Shown here: piece after piece, positions 1 through 6,881 of the stretch
Layout: every line of letters starts with the position of its first letter
Position numbering within the stretch: the first letter of the stretch is position 1
Assembly (NCBI GenBank): GCA_029239415.1
Contig: JAQZAY010000142.1
Location: forward strand, 1-8,969
Source of the DNA: Pseudomonas sp.
Lineage (GTDB): Bacteria; Pseudomonadota; Gammaproteobacteria; Pseudomonadales; Pseudomonadaceae
DNA length: 8,969 bases
Reading direction: 5' to 3'
Made by a program: the position numbers and the translations under genes
Notes under the pieces: model-generated
The model's database searches: none
Seen by the model: only the letters and a program-made list of their open reading frames with translations
What the model was told of the DNA's origin: nothing

Positions 1-1
1 C

Positions 2-769
2 AGCTGGCTGGACACCTGGGCCGCGCGCAGCTCGACCTTCGAGCGGCGCCTGACCTGCCAGGTGCCGGTGCACCGGATCAGCGACGCCGACCGCCAGGAG
101 GTCAGTGGCGATCCGCGCTACAAGCTGCGCCGCGCGCGCAAGCGTATCCAGGCCTGCGGCGCCACCGTGCGCCGGGTGATCGCCTGCCCCGACACCATCG
201 AAGCCCTGCTCGACGCGGTGAGCGCCGTGGAAGCCGCCAGTTGGAAGGGCGACGACGAGGTCGGCATCTTCTCCGGAGCGCAGCGCCGCCAGTGGATGTA
301 CCAGGCGTTCACCGCCCTGGCCCACGAGGGCCTGGTCTGCCTGGTGCTGCTCGAACTCGACGGGCGCTGCATCAGTTACCGCCTGGGGCTGCTCGAACGC
401 GGGCGGCTCTACGACTACAACCTGGCGTTCGTGCCGGAATACCGTGACCTGGGCAGTGGCCGCGTGCTGCTCGAAGCGTTCATCCACTGGGGGCTGGAAG
501 CCGGCTGGGAATGGGTCGATGCCTCACGGGTCAGCCTGGCCAACTCCAGCCACCAGTTGCACGAGCGCATGACCGGTCAGGTCGATCAGTGGCGCCTGAG
601 CTGCTACAGCTGGCGCCTCGACGGGCTGTTGCTGGGCGGCGCGCTGCGCGGTTGGCGCTGGCTCAAACCGCACCTGGCGCGGCGCCAGGCCGCTCAGCCC
701 GTCTCCACCCCTTCGTCCACCCCTGCCAAGGAACAACCGAATGCCGTCTCTGGTCATCGTCAACGCTGA
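2..769 (+). CDS. GNAT / CelD(BcsL)-like acyltransferase, 5'-truncated by the window edge
   Basis: The frame is open from the first complete codon (position 2), so the true start lies left of the window; the GTG at 62 is only the first internal start-like codon. The visible ~255 residues resemble the acetyltransferase fold of CelD/BcsL and FemAB-like proteins: a basic stretch (YKLRRARKRIQ), the segment EAASWKGDDEVGIFS, a hydrophobic strand (LVCLVLLELDGRCISYRLG) and then YNLAFVPEYRDLGSGRVLLEAFIHWG, which looks like the acyl-CoA-binding part of a GNAT. The family transfers acyl groups from acyl-CoA, often to cell-surface polysaccharide or peptidoglycan precursors; the substrate here cannot be read from sequence. 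The last ~45 residues are a Pro/Ser/Gln-rich tail. The stop lies 29 nt inside the next gene, so the two are probably co-transcribed and translationally coupled. I am fairly sure of the fold and unsure of the substrate. Confidence 0.75.
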   Translation, partial: SWLDTWAARSSTFERRLTCQVPVHRISDADRQEVSGDPRYKLRRARKRIQACGATVRRVIACPDTIEALLDAVSAVEAASWKGDDEVGIFSGAQRRQWMYQAFTALAHEGLVCLVLLELDGRCISYRLGLLERGRLYDYNLAFVPEYRDLGSGRVLLEAFIHWGLEAGWEWVDASRVSLANSSHQLHERMTGQVDQWRLSCYSWRLDGLLLGGALRGWRWLKPHLARRQAAQPVSTPSSTPAKEQPNAVSGHRQR

Positions 770-1559
770 CGATTTCGGGCTCGATGCGCCCACCAACGCC
801 ATCATCCTGCATGCGTTCCAGCGCGGCGTGATCAGCTCGGCCACGGCCATGGCCAACATGCCGGCCTTCGCGGCCGCCTGCGTCCTGGCGCAGCAACCGG
901 CCCTGCAGGGCCGGATCGGGCTGCATTTCAACCTGACCTACGGCCGCCCGCTGGGCCGGGCCTTGCTCGACGAACCCCGGTTCTGTACGGCCGGCGGCGA
1001 ACTGGACCTGTGCGTGCGCCGCAACGCGCTGCGCCTGAGCGTCCGCGAACGTGCCGCGGTGCTCGACGAGCTGCGCGCCCAGTGGCAGCACTGCCTGGAC
1101 CACGGGCTGGTGCCCAGCCACATCGACTCGCACCAGCACGTGCACAACCTCTGGCCGATCGGCGCCATCGTCGCCCGCTTCGCCCGCGAACAAGGGGTGC
1201 CCATTCGCCTGGCGCGCAACGTCGGCAGCAACATCGGGTTCGTCAAACGGGTGTTCAAGACGCTGCTCAACTGGCGCCTGAAGCGCTTGTGCGGGGTGAC
1301 CGCCGACCAGGTCTGCACGCCGGCCGACCTGGCCTCAGGCCAGGTATCTGCCCACGGGGTTCTGGAAGTGGTGGCGCACCCAACGGCCTTGGGGCATGAC
1401 GACTTCGGCGACGAGTACCTGGCGCCCGAGGCGTCGCTGACCCAAGTGCTCATCCGTCACCTGGACGGTGTGCCGGCGCTCGGCTACGGCAAGCTCGGGA
1501 CGACGCCTCGGCCCGCGCGCCTGTTCCTGCGGTCCTGGGCACGGCCAAAGGCCGGGTAG
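741..1559 (+). CDS. ChbG/HpnK (YdjC) family carbohydrate deacetylase
   Basis: 272 residues, the usual length for this family of metal-dependent deacetylases that remove N-acetyl groups from sugars such as chitobiose or hopanoid-linked glucosamine. Motifs visible: NADDFG at residues 8-13 with the metal-ligand Asp11, LHFNLTYGRP with His62, SHIDSHQHVH around residues 126-135 with His131 as the probable third ligand, and EVVAHP near the C-terminus, a conserved strand of the fold. The ATG at 741 is preceded by an AAGGAA Shine-Dalgarno about 7 nt upstream, and the gene overlaps the preceding acyltransferase gene by 29 nt. Pairing an acyltransferase with a deacetylase points to remodelling of an amino sugar on an exopolysaccharide or lipid carrier. 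No signal peptide is apparent, so action is probably cytoplasmic. The exact substrate is unknown, so no gene symbol is given. Confidence 0.88.
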   Translation: MPSLVIVNADDFGLDAPTNAIILHAFQRGVISSATAMANMPAFAAACVLAQQPALQGRIGLHFNLTYGRPLGRALLDEPRFCTAGGELDLCVRRNALRLSVRERAAVLDELRAQWQHCLDHGLVPSHIDSHQHVHNLWPIGAIVARFAREQGVPIRLARNVGSNIGFVKRVFKTLLNWRLKRLCGVTADQVCTPADLASGQVSAHGVLEVVAHPTALGHDDFGDEYLAPEASLTQVLIRHLDGVPALGYGKLGTTPRPARLFLRSWARPKAG

Positions 1560-1584
1560 CGCATAGCTACCCCGTCTTCGGACG
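1554..1584 (+). other. Two adjacent stem-loops at the end of the deacetylase gene
   Basis: GGGTAGC (1554-1560) pairs perfectly with GCTACCC (1566-1572) across a 5-nt loop, and the stop codon lies inside the left arm. It is followed at once by CGTC-TTCG-GACG (1573-1584), a stem closed by a very stable C(UUCG)G tetraloop. There is no T-run after either stem, so this is not a textbook intrinsic terminator. It could still be a transcription pause, a weak terminator or an RNA 3'-end stabiliser separating the polysaccharide genes from the large LRR gene. Confidence 0.5.
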
Positions 1585-1602
1585 CCGGTTGCCGTCTGCT
1601 AC

Positions 1603-1623
1603 GTCTCCCTCAGTTCGGGAGAC
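1603..1623 (+). promoter_or_regulatory. Hairpin burying the Shine-Dalgarno of the LRR-protein gene
   Basis: GTCTCCC (1603-1609) is perfectly complementary to GGGAGAC (1617-1623) across a 7-nt loop. The right arm contains GGGAG, the only good Shine-Dalgarno for the ATG at 1629 (7-nt spacing). When the stem is formed the ribosome site would be closed, so translation may depend on temperature, a helicase, a small RNA or coupling to upstream translation. The pairing is seen directly; regulation is inferred. Confidence 0.5.
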
Positions 1624-1628
1624 TCCCC

Positions 1629-4600
1629 ATGCCACGGCTCGATACCGCCAATCCGCACCATGACCTCCTTCGCCAGCGCTTGCCCGCCTGGAGCCGACAC
1701 GCCGGTGTCGAGCAATGGCATGCCGTGCTCGCCAGTCACACCCCGGCGCAAGGCCTGCCAGGCCAGGAGGCGGCTTGGTTCGCCAATGCCGCACCCGACC
1801 TGCGCGAGGCAGTCCTGGCCAGCCAGGCCACGCTGCGCCTCGCCGAGCAGACACTGGCCCGCAGTCTCAAAGGGCTTCAGCAGATCGACACCTTCGCCGA
1901 GCCTTTGCTGCGCGAGCGACTGGCCCGTGACCATGGCCTGACCGGCCCGCTGGACGACTACCAGTTGCTGCACGTACAGCGCACCTGGCACTGGCAGGGC
2001 GCACGCTACCTCAACAGCCACGAGCGCCAAGGCCTGCTGCAGGCGGCCCTGCAGAACTTCGCCGACGATGTCGCGTTCGACGCACCTTCGGTGCTGGCAC
2101 GACGCGACGCGATCGAGGTCATGCCGATCACCGTGCACACCTCGGTCTTCGTCAGCCCGGACCTGCCTGGTGCGCCTTTGGACCTGCCGTCGGAGCGCTA
2201 TCAGGTCACGCCGCTGCCACTGACCCCCGAAGCCTTCGCCGAGACCTGCCGCCAGCTCGACCTGGGCGCACGCTACCAGGCGCACCTGCGTGCGGTCTTC
2301 GAGCCGGCCGAAGGCCGCGCACGCCTTCGCGCGCACAGCCTGGCGGTGCATCGGGCACGCTTGCAGGTCGCAAGCGACCTGGCTTACCTGCGCCACCACC
2401 TCAACGGTGCTGCGCACGATGAAGTCGCCGGATGGTTGACCGGCGAGAGGACGTCGGCCTGGTCGATCCGCCTGTTCGGGATCCCGTTGCACGAAGCGCT
2501 GCTGCTGCACACGAACGCCGTCGGCCTGGTGCTGTACTTGCCGGGCAGCCCGGTGGCCCTGTGGCGGGTGGGCGATGTCGCACGGCTCGGCCACGTGCTC
2601 GACGAGGTCCTGGGCGATGCCGGACAGCGTGCCGCGTTCAAGGCCTACGTGCCACGTATGCGCCAGGCCGAGTTCATGCGCATCCTGACGCAGAACGTGG
2701 GCACAGGGCTGCCGGCGCAGCCTCTGCCCCTCGACGGCGACCCGTTCGACTGGTTGCACGACGACCACCTGCGCCGCCTGCACGAAGAAGCACGCGTCAT
2801 CGCCGTGCCAACGGCCGACGCCGACGAAGCGGCCCGTCGCCGGCGCCTGACCGAGCTCGAGCAGCAAGGACTCGACGTGCTCGCCCTGGCCGGTTTCTTC
2901 ATTCCGGCGGTCGGCACTTGCCTGCTGGCGGTCACCGCCTGGCAACTGCTCGACGAGGTGTACGAAGGCTATGAAGCCTGGCGCATCGGCGACCGTGACC
3001 AGGCTTTGCGCCACTGCCAGGCAGTGGGCCTGAACCTGCTGTTGATGGCGGGCCTGCACGTGGCGGGTCGAGCCCTGCCCGCGCTGTTCAACAGCCCGCT
3101 GATGGAATCGCTGGACGAGGTGCAACGAGCCGATGGCAGCCTGCGGCTGCGGCTCCCGACCCTGGACGGCTATGCCAGCGACGTCGTGCTGCCCGACACG
3201 CTGCCGCCTGACGCCCAGGGGCTCTATCGCCTGGGTGCACGGGTCTTCGTGCACCTGGAAGGCCACGTGTACGAACAGCGCTGGGACGCCCGCCTGGGCC
3301 AGTGGCGGGTGATCAAGCCCGGCGCGCCCGAGGCCTATCGCCCGGTGATGCACCACGATGGCCAGGGCACCTGGTGGGCCGCGCATGAACGCCCGCTGAC
3401 CTGGTCACCGCTGCGCCTGGCGCGACGACTTGGGGCGTCGCGCACCGACATCGACGAAACCGAGCTGCACCTGGCGAGCCAATGCACCGGCGTCGGTCAG
3501 GCCCGACTACGGCAAGTCTACCTGCGCGGCGAACCGGCCCCGGCGCTGTTTCTCGACACCCTGGAACGCCTGGCCGCCGAGCGCCAGGCACAGGCACGCT
3601 GGGCGGTGACGCCGCAGGCCCCGTGGTCGACGCTGTTCGACGAGGCCTACCTGCCGGCTGGCGCTGCCGATGTGGCCGACGCTCGACTGTGCCAGGCTTA
3701 TCCTCGACTCTCGCGCCCCCTGGCCAACCGCCTGTCAAGGCGCTTGAGCGCGGCCGAACGCAAGGCGTGGGTCGAAGACGGGGCCTTGCCGGTCTTCTTG
3801 CTCGATACGGTACGCGAGGTGAACGAGGCGCTACCGTTGACCCGTGCGTTCGAGGGCCTGTACCGACCGCGACTGGCCAGCCCTTACAGCGAACAGCTGA
3901 TACTCGCCTGCCTGGAGCGCTCGCCGCGCTGGCCCGAGCACCTGCGCCTGGAGCTGCGCGAGGCGAGTCCGGAGGGGCCGACGGTGTTCGGCGCAGGTCG
4001 TACGCAGGCCACCGAGGTGCGCGTGGTACTGCGCCTGCCTGGCGGGTATGAGCCGTGGCAAGGCGAGCGTCCTGCCCCCGGCCCACTGCACGCGGACCTG
4101 TGCCAGGCGGTACTCGAAGCGCTCACGCCTGCTCAACGCGAAGCCTTGGGATGGCGCGACGCCGAAGCGCTGCGGGACGCCATTGCGCAACGGGCGGCCT
4201 CCTCGCGCGGGGCGCTGTCCCGCCGCCTGGGCCGACCGTCTGGCGAACGCCCCCGCGCGCGCGGCCCGCTGCGCGGCGGCACGCCGACCGACTACCCGAC
4301 TGCCTCGCCCTTGCGCACCTCATTGCGCGAGCGGTATCGCCGCCTGTACCCACGCGACTCCGATCAGGCCTTCGAGCAGCAACTGCGCGACTGGCAGCGT
4401 ACCCTGCGCACGCCCGAGGTCGAGTTGCGCCACCTGGAGAGGCGGCTGGAGACGCTGCGCGCGGACTTGACGCAGTGGGCCGGTAACCTGCCACGCCGGC
4501 AGCGGGCGACCCGTGCGCTGATCAATGCCTGGCATCGCGACCTCGACGCTCACCTGGCCGATGGCCACAGCGTGACGTCCCTGAGCCTGAGAGGGCTCGA

Positions 4601-5420
4601 GCTGGAGGACGCCGACCTGGCATCGCTGTCGCTGCCGGACGATTTCGCGCATATCCGCCAGCTCGACCTCGGTCGCAACCGCGCGCTGACGCGGGTGCCC
4701 GACGCGTTGCTGGCGCGTTTTCCTCGGCTGTATGCCTTGCGTCTGGAGGGTTGCCGGCTGGATCATCTGCCCCTGGTCGCCGCCCCGGACACACTGGCCT
4801 GGCTGGACATGCAGAGCAACCGGATCACCTGGAGCGCCGAGGCCCAGGCGCGCCTGGACACCTACCCGAACCTGCGCCTGCTGGACCTGTCCGACAATCC
4901 CTTGCTCGAGGCCCCCGATGTCAGTCGACATCCTGCGCTGCACAGCCTGCACCTGGTCAATTGCAGCCTCAGCCAATTGCCCATGGGCCTGGCACACCTG
5001 CAGGAGCCCCTGATCCTGGACCTGAGCGACAACCCGCTCACGCACTTGCCGGACGACCTCGCGCTGCCCGACGAGGTCGGTCGTGCGTTACGTCTGGAAA
5101 GCGAGTGGCTCTCCACCCGCGTGCATGTGCAGATCGGCGACTATCACGCGCGCACGGGGGTCGATTTGCTGGTGGCCGACTCCGAGTACGAAGACCTGCT
5201 CGAAGGGACTTCGCCACAGGACTGGCAGATCTGGGCCGGCCTGCCCTTGGCCTATCGACGTGAGTTGCGTGAGCTGGCCGAGAGCGAGTTCTTCCTGCAG
5301 CAACCCGAGCAGGCCAGCGCCGAGCTGTGGCGCCGGCTGCGCCGCCTGCAGGCCGACCCGGCCCTGCGCGCCGAGGTACTGGCGAGGCCGGCCCGTCTGC
5401 TCCTGCACCTGCCGATCTGA
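1629..5420 (+). CDS. DUF6543 (dermonecrotic-toxin-like) / LRR protein, NEL-effector relative lacking the catalytic domain
   Basis: 1263 residues. The N-terminus (HHDLLRQRLPAW...) and the architecture match large Pseudomonas proteins annotated as dermonecrotic toxin domain (DUF6543) plus leucine-rich repeats, many of which end in an IpaH-type NEL ubiquitin-ligase domain. Order: DUF6543-like region (about 1-400); two hydrophobic helices (416-442 and 465-488) flanking EVYEGYEAWRIGDRDQAL, typical of the family; an Arg/Ser/Pro/Gly-rich linker (853-885); a RLYP segment (905-908) leading into a charged helical stretch; about seven LRR units (982-1147) with LxxLDLSxNPL consensus; then YHARTGVDLLV and a helical tail. 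Full-length relatives continue into NEL, with catalytic Cys in a TCxD-like motif. Here the protein stops about 65 residues into the matching region and no such Cys is seen, so ligase activity is unlikely. There is no signal peptide. The ATG has GGGAG 7 nt upstream. Family certain in outline; export route and target unknown. Confidence 0.8.
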   Translation: MPRLDTANPHHDLLRQRLPAWSRHAGVEQWHAVLASHTPAQGLPGQEAAWFANAAPDLREAVLASQATLRLAEQTLARSLKGLQQIDTFAEPLLRERLARDHGLTGPLDDYQLLHVQRTWHWQGARYLNSHERQGLLQAALQNFADDVAFDAPSVLARRDAIEVMPITVHTSVFVSPDLPGAPLDLPSERYQVTPLPLTPEAFAETCRQLDLGARYQAHLRAVFEPAEGRARLRAHSLAVHRARLQVASDLAYLRHHLNGAAHDEVAGWLTGERTSAWSIRLFGIPLHEALLLHTNAVGLVLYLPGSPVALWRVGDVARLGHVLDEVLGDAGQRAAFKAYVPRMRQAEFMRILTQNVGTGLPAQPLPLDGDPFDWLHDDHLRRLHEEARVIAVPTADADEAARRRRLTELEQQGLDVLALAGFFIPAVGTCLLAVTAWQLLDEVYEGYEAWRIGDRDQALRHCQAVGLNLLLMAGLHVAGRALPALFNSPLMESLDEVQRADGSLRLRLPTLDGYASDVVLPDTLPPDAQGLYRLGARVFVHLEGHVYEQRWDARLGQWRVIKPGAPEAYRPVMHHDGQGTWWAAHERPLTWSPLRLARRLGASRTDIDETELHLASQCTGVGQARLRQVYLRGEPAPALFLDTLERLAAERQAQARWAVTPQAPWSTLFDEAYLPAGAADVADARLCQAYPRLSRPLANRLSRRLSAAERKAWVEDGALPVFLLDTVREVNEALPLTRAFEGLYRPRLASPYSEQLILACLERSPRWPEHLRLELREASPEGPTVFGAGRTQATEVRVVLRLPGGYEPWQGERPAPGPLHADLCQAVLEALTPAQREALGWRDAEALRDAIAQRAASSRGALSRRLGRPSGERPRARGPLRGGTPTDYPTASPLRTSLRERYRRLYPRDSDQAFEQQLRDWQRTLRTPEVELRHLERRLETLRADLTQWAGNLPRRQRATRALINAWHRDLDAHLADGHSVTSLSLRGLELEDADLASLSLPDDFAHIRQLDLGRNRALTRVPDALLARFPRLYALRLEGCRLDHLPLVAAPDTLAWLDMQSNRITWSAEAQARLDTYPNLRLLDLSDNPLLEAPDVSRHPALHSLHLVNCSLSQLPMGLAHLQEPLILDLSDNPLTHLPDDLALPDEVGRALRLESEWLSTRVHVQIGDYHARTGVDLLVADSEYEDLLEGTSPQDWQIWAGLPLAYRRELRELAESEFFLQQPEQASAELWRRLRRLQADPALRAEVLARPARLLLHLPI

Positions 5421-5493
5421 ACCTGGCCGTTGCAAGCCTGGCGGCTTTGCTGGAAGCTTTGGAGACCCCTTGGCGACTGGCGCGGAGCATGGC

Positions 5494-6684
5494 ATGCGGA
5501 TCATCGAAAAGAGTGGCGACCCGGTCCGCAGCCTGACCTTGGCCGAAGAGGACCTGCTGGCCGGGTTCGCCACAGGTACGCTGGGCGGGCCCAGGGTCCT
5601 GCAGGCCAACCAGTTGCTGATGAAGGTGCGCAGCGCAGGCCACTGGCTGGCCTGCGACTGCCGCGTCGACGAATCGCCCGTGCTCAACGTCACGCTCAAC
5701 GGGCACACCGGCACCCTGTTCCTGAAGAACAACCCCGGCACGTCCGACCACGAGGTCGGCTGCCCTTTCACCAAGGACGCGCGCGAGGAGGCCGAGCGCG
5801 CTCGACCGCACCAGGCGCCGGCCGCCTGGTTGCCCCCCGACACGCCCTTGCGGCTGATCGGCCCGTTCGGATCGGCGGCTGTCGGTGGTGCTGGGGCAGG
5901 CTCGGAAACCGGCGAGCGACGCGACTCTCAGCGTCTGCTGTCGCTGCTGCTGACCTGGATCGAAGCCAGCGGCCTGAACCTCTACGCCACCCACCTCAAG
6001 CGCGACCTGACCGGACAGTTCGCCGAACTGCGCCGGGTCGCGGCGCGCTATCCCCTGCTCGAGCGGGTGCCGGCCAGCAATTACCTAGAAACCCGCCTGG
6101 ACATGAAGCACATGATGAGGCTCAAGAGCCGCTTGCGCGAGGCCACGGTGTTCGGCAGCGCGCGGCGGCACGGCCTGCTGCTCGATTGCGTGGAGACGAT
6201 CAAGGCGCGCAAGGTGCTCACCGCAGGGGACGAGAACGGCTTCGACGTGCAGGGCCACCACCTGTTCTGGGGTGGCGCACGTACCGCCGGCCCGCTGCTG
6301 GCCCTGGCGGTGTACTCGCCGGCGACGGCGGGCAGCCAGTATTACGAGGTGATCCATGTGGCCAGCGTGCCGGTGCTGTCGCGCGGGCACCTGTTTCCGG
6401 TCTACCGTGACGAAGAGCGCGAACCGCTCAAGGCATTGGTGTCGCTGATCGACTGGATGGCCGGCAAGGGTGTCAAGGTGCAGATGCGCCGTCCGGTGAT
6501 TGGCGCGGCGGTGATGGACGAACTGGTGCTGACGTCCGACCGGGACCGGGTGCTGTCGGTGTCGCTGCTGGAGCAACCGATCGGCCCGGAGCCGGACAGC
6601 GAACACTTCAAGCGCTACGCGGATTTCAAGAGCCTGGAGACGTTTCGCCGGTTCGTGGCGGGGTTCTTCATGCGCGAGCGGTGA
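5494..6684 (+). CDS. Conserved hypothetical protein with CxC...H...C motif, remotely DUF1173-like
   Basis: 396 residues from the ATG at 5494, chosen because GGAG lies 6 nt upstream and because the longer open frame to the left runs inside the LRR gene. I do not recognise a characterised function. The N-terminal part carries CDC (Cys54, Cys56), then FLKNNPGTSDHEVGC with His86 and Cys90: a plausible CxC-Hx3C zinc site. A helix (RLLSLLLTWIEASGLNLY) follows, and the C-terminal half is mixed alpha/beta. The ~400-residue length, the CxC start, a 'K-x-PGT-x-x-H-x3-CP' segment and the following LL-x-W-x-EA-x-L helix recall DUF1173 proteins, often found on integrative elements; this is a remote match from memory. 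There are no membrane segments or signal peptide. It lies 73 nt after the LRR-protein gene on the same strand with no terminator between, so the two may share a transcript. It converges on ilvA. Confidence 0.7.
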   Translation: MRIIEKSGDPVRSLTLAEEDLLAGFATGTLGGPRVLQANQLLMKVRSAGHWLACDCRVDESPVLNVTLNGHTGTLFLKNNPGTSDHEVGCPFTKDAREEAERARPHQAPAAWLPPDTPLRLIGPFGSAAVGGAGAGSETGERRDSQRLLSLLLTWIEASGLNLYATHLKRDLTGQFAELRRVAARYPLLERVPASNYLETRLDMKHMMRLKSRLREATVFGSARRHGLLLDCVETIKARKVLTAGDENGFDVQGHHLFWGGARTAGPLLALAVYSPATAGSQYYEVIHVASVPVLSRGHLFPVYRDEEREPLKALVSLIDWMAGKGVKVQMRRPVIGAAVMDELVLTSDRDRVLSVSLLEQPIGPEPDSEHFKRYADFKSLETFRRFVAGFFMRER

Positions 6685-6702
6685 GGCGGGGGTGGCTGTC
6701 TG

Positions 6703-6798
6703 GGTCGTATTGACCTGGATGAAGGACGTGCCTGATCTTGTGGCCCTTGCAGGCCCACGACACCCGCCACTTTCATCTGTCAGGTCAACGCTGCGACC
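6703..6798. repeat. 96-nt imperfect inverted repeat between convergent genes
   Basis: Nested complementary arms: GGTCG (6703-6707) with CGACC (6794-6798); TTGACCTG (6710-6717) with CAGGTCAA (6781-6788); GATGAA (6718-6723) with TTCATC (6772-6777), a 3-nt bulge separating the last two pairs; and CGTGCCTG (6727-6734) with CAGGCCCACG (6750-6759) with a 2-nt bulge. Folded, this is one long stem. It lies in the 197-nt gap between the converging hypothetical gene and ilvA. No T-run follows on either strand, so a canonical terminator is not supported. It could be a bidirectional transcription block, a small-RNA hairpin or the relic of a small inverted-repeat element. The remaining parts of the gap (6685-6702 and 6799-6881) show nothing I can name. 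Confidence 0.55.
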
Positions 6799-6881
6799 GG
6801 TGGCGCTCACACGATAAGGGTCATTGGGAACCGAAGCATCCATGACTCCGCCCTCCTCGACGCCCCTTCGCATACCGACCC

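Noticed and set aside
62..64. GTG as the true start of the acyltransferase
   Set aside because: The frame is open to the window edge, and the upstream residues (TWAARSSTFERRL) look like normal protein, so the gene is cut by the edge.
1599..3386. 595-codon open frame on the minus strand
   Set aside because: It lies opposite the DUF6543/LRR gene, whose plus-strand product has clear family features. The antisense product is a Gln/Arg/Val-rich composition artefact common in G+C-rich genes.
4320..5045. 241-codon minus-strand ORF
   Set aside because: It is antisense to the LRR region; the repeat-like look comes from the LRR codons on the plus strand.
5083..5493. Extension of the CxC-H-C gene upstream in the same frame
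   Set aside because: This part overlaps the LRR coding sequence and reads as Arg/Cys/Pro-rich noise. The ATG at 5494 has a well-spaced GGAG.
6085..6873. 262-codon minus-strand ORF whose ATG at 6843 has a GGAG just upstream and which crosses the convergent gap
   Set aside because: Most of it is antisense to the CxC-H-C gene and reads as low-quality His/Arg-rich sequence. The first ~50 codons run through the long inverted repeat. No family resemblance seen.
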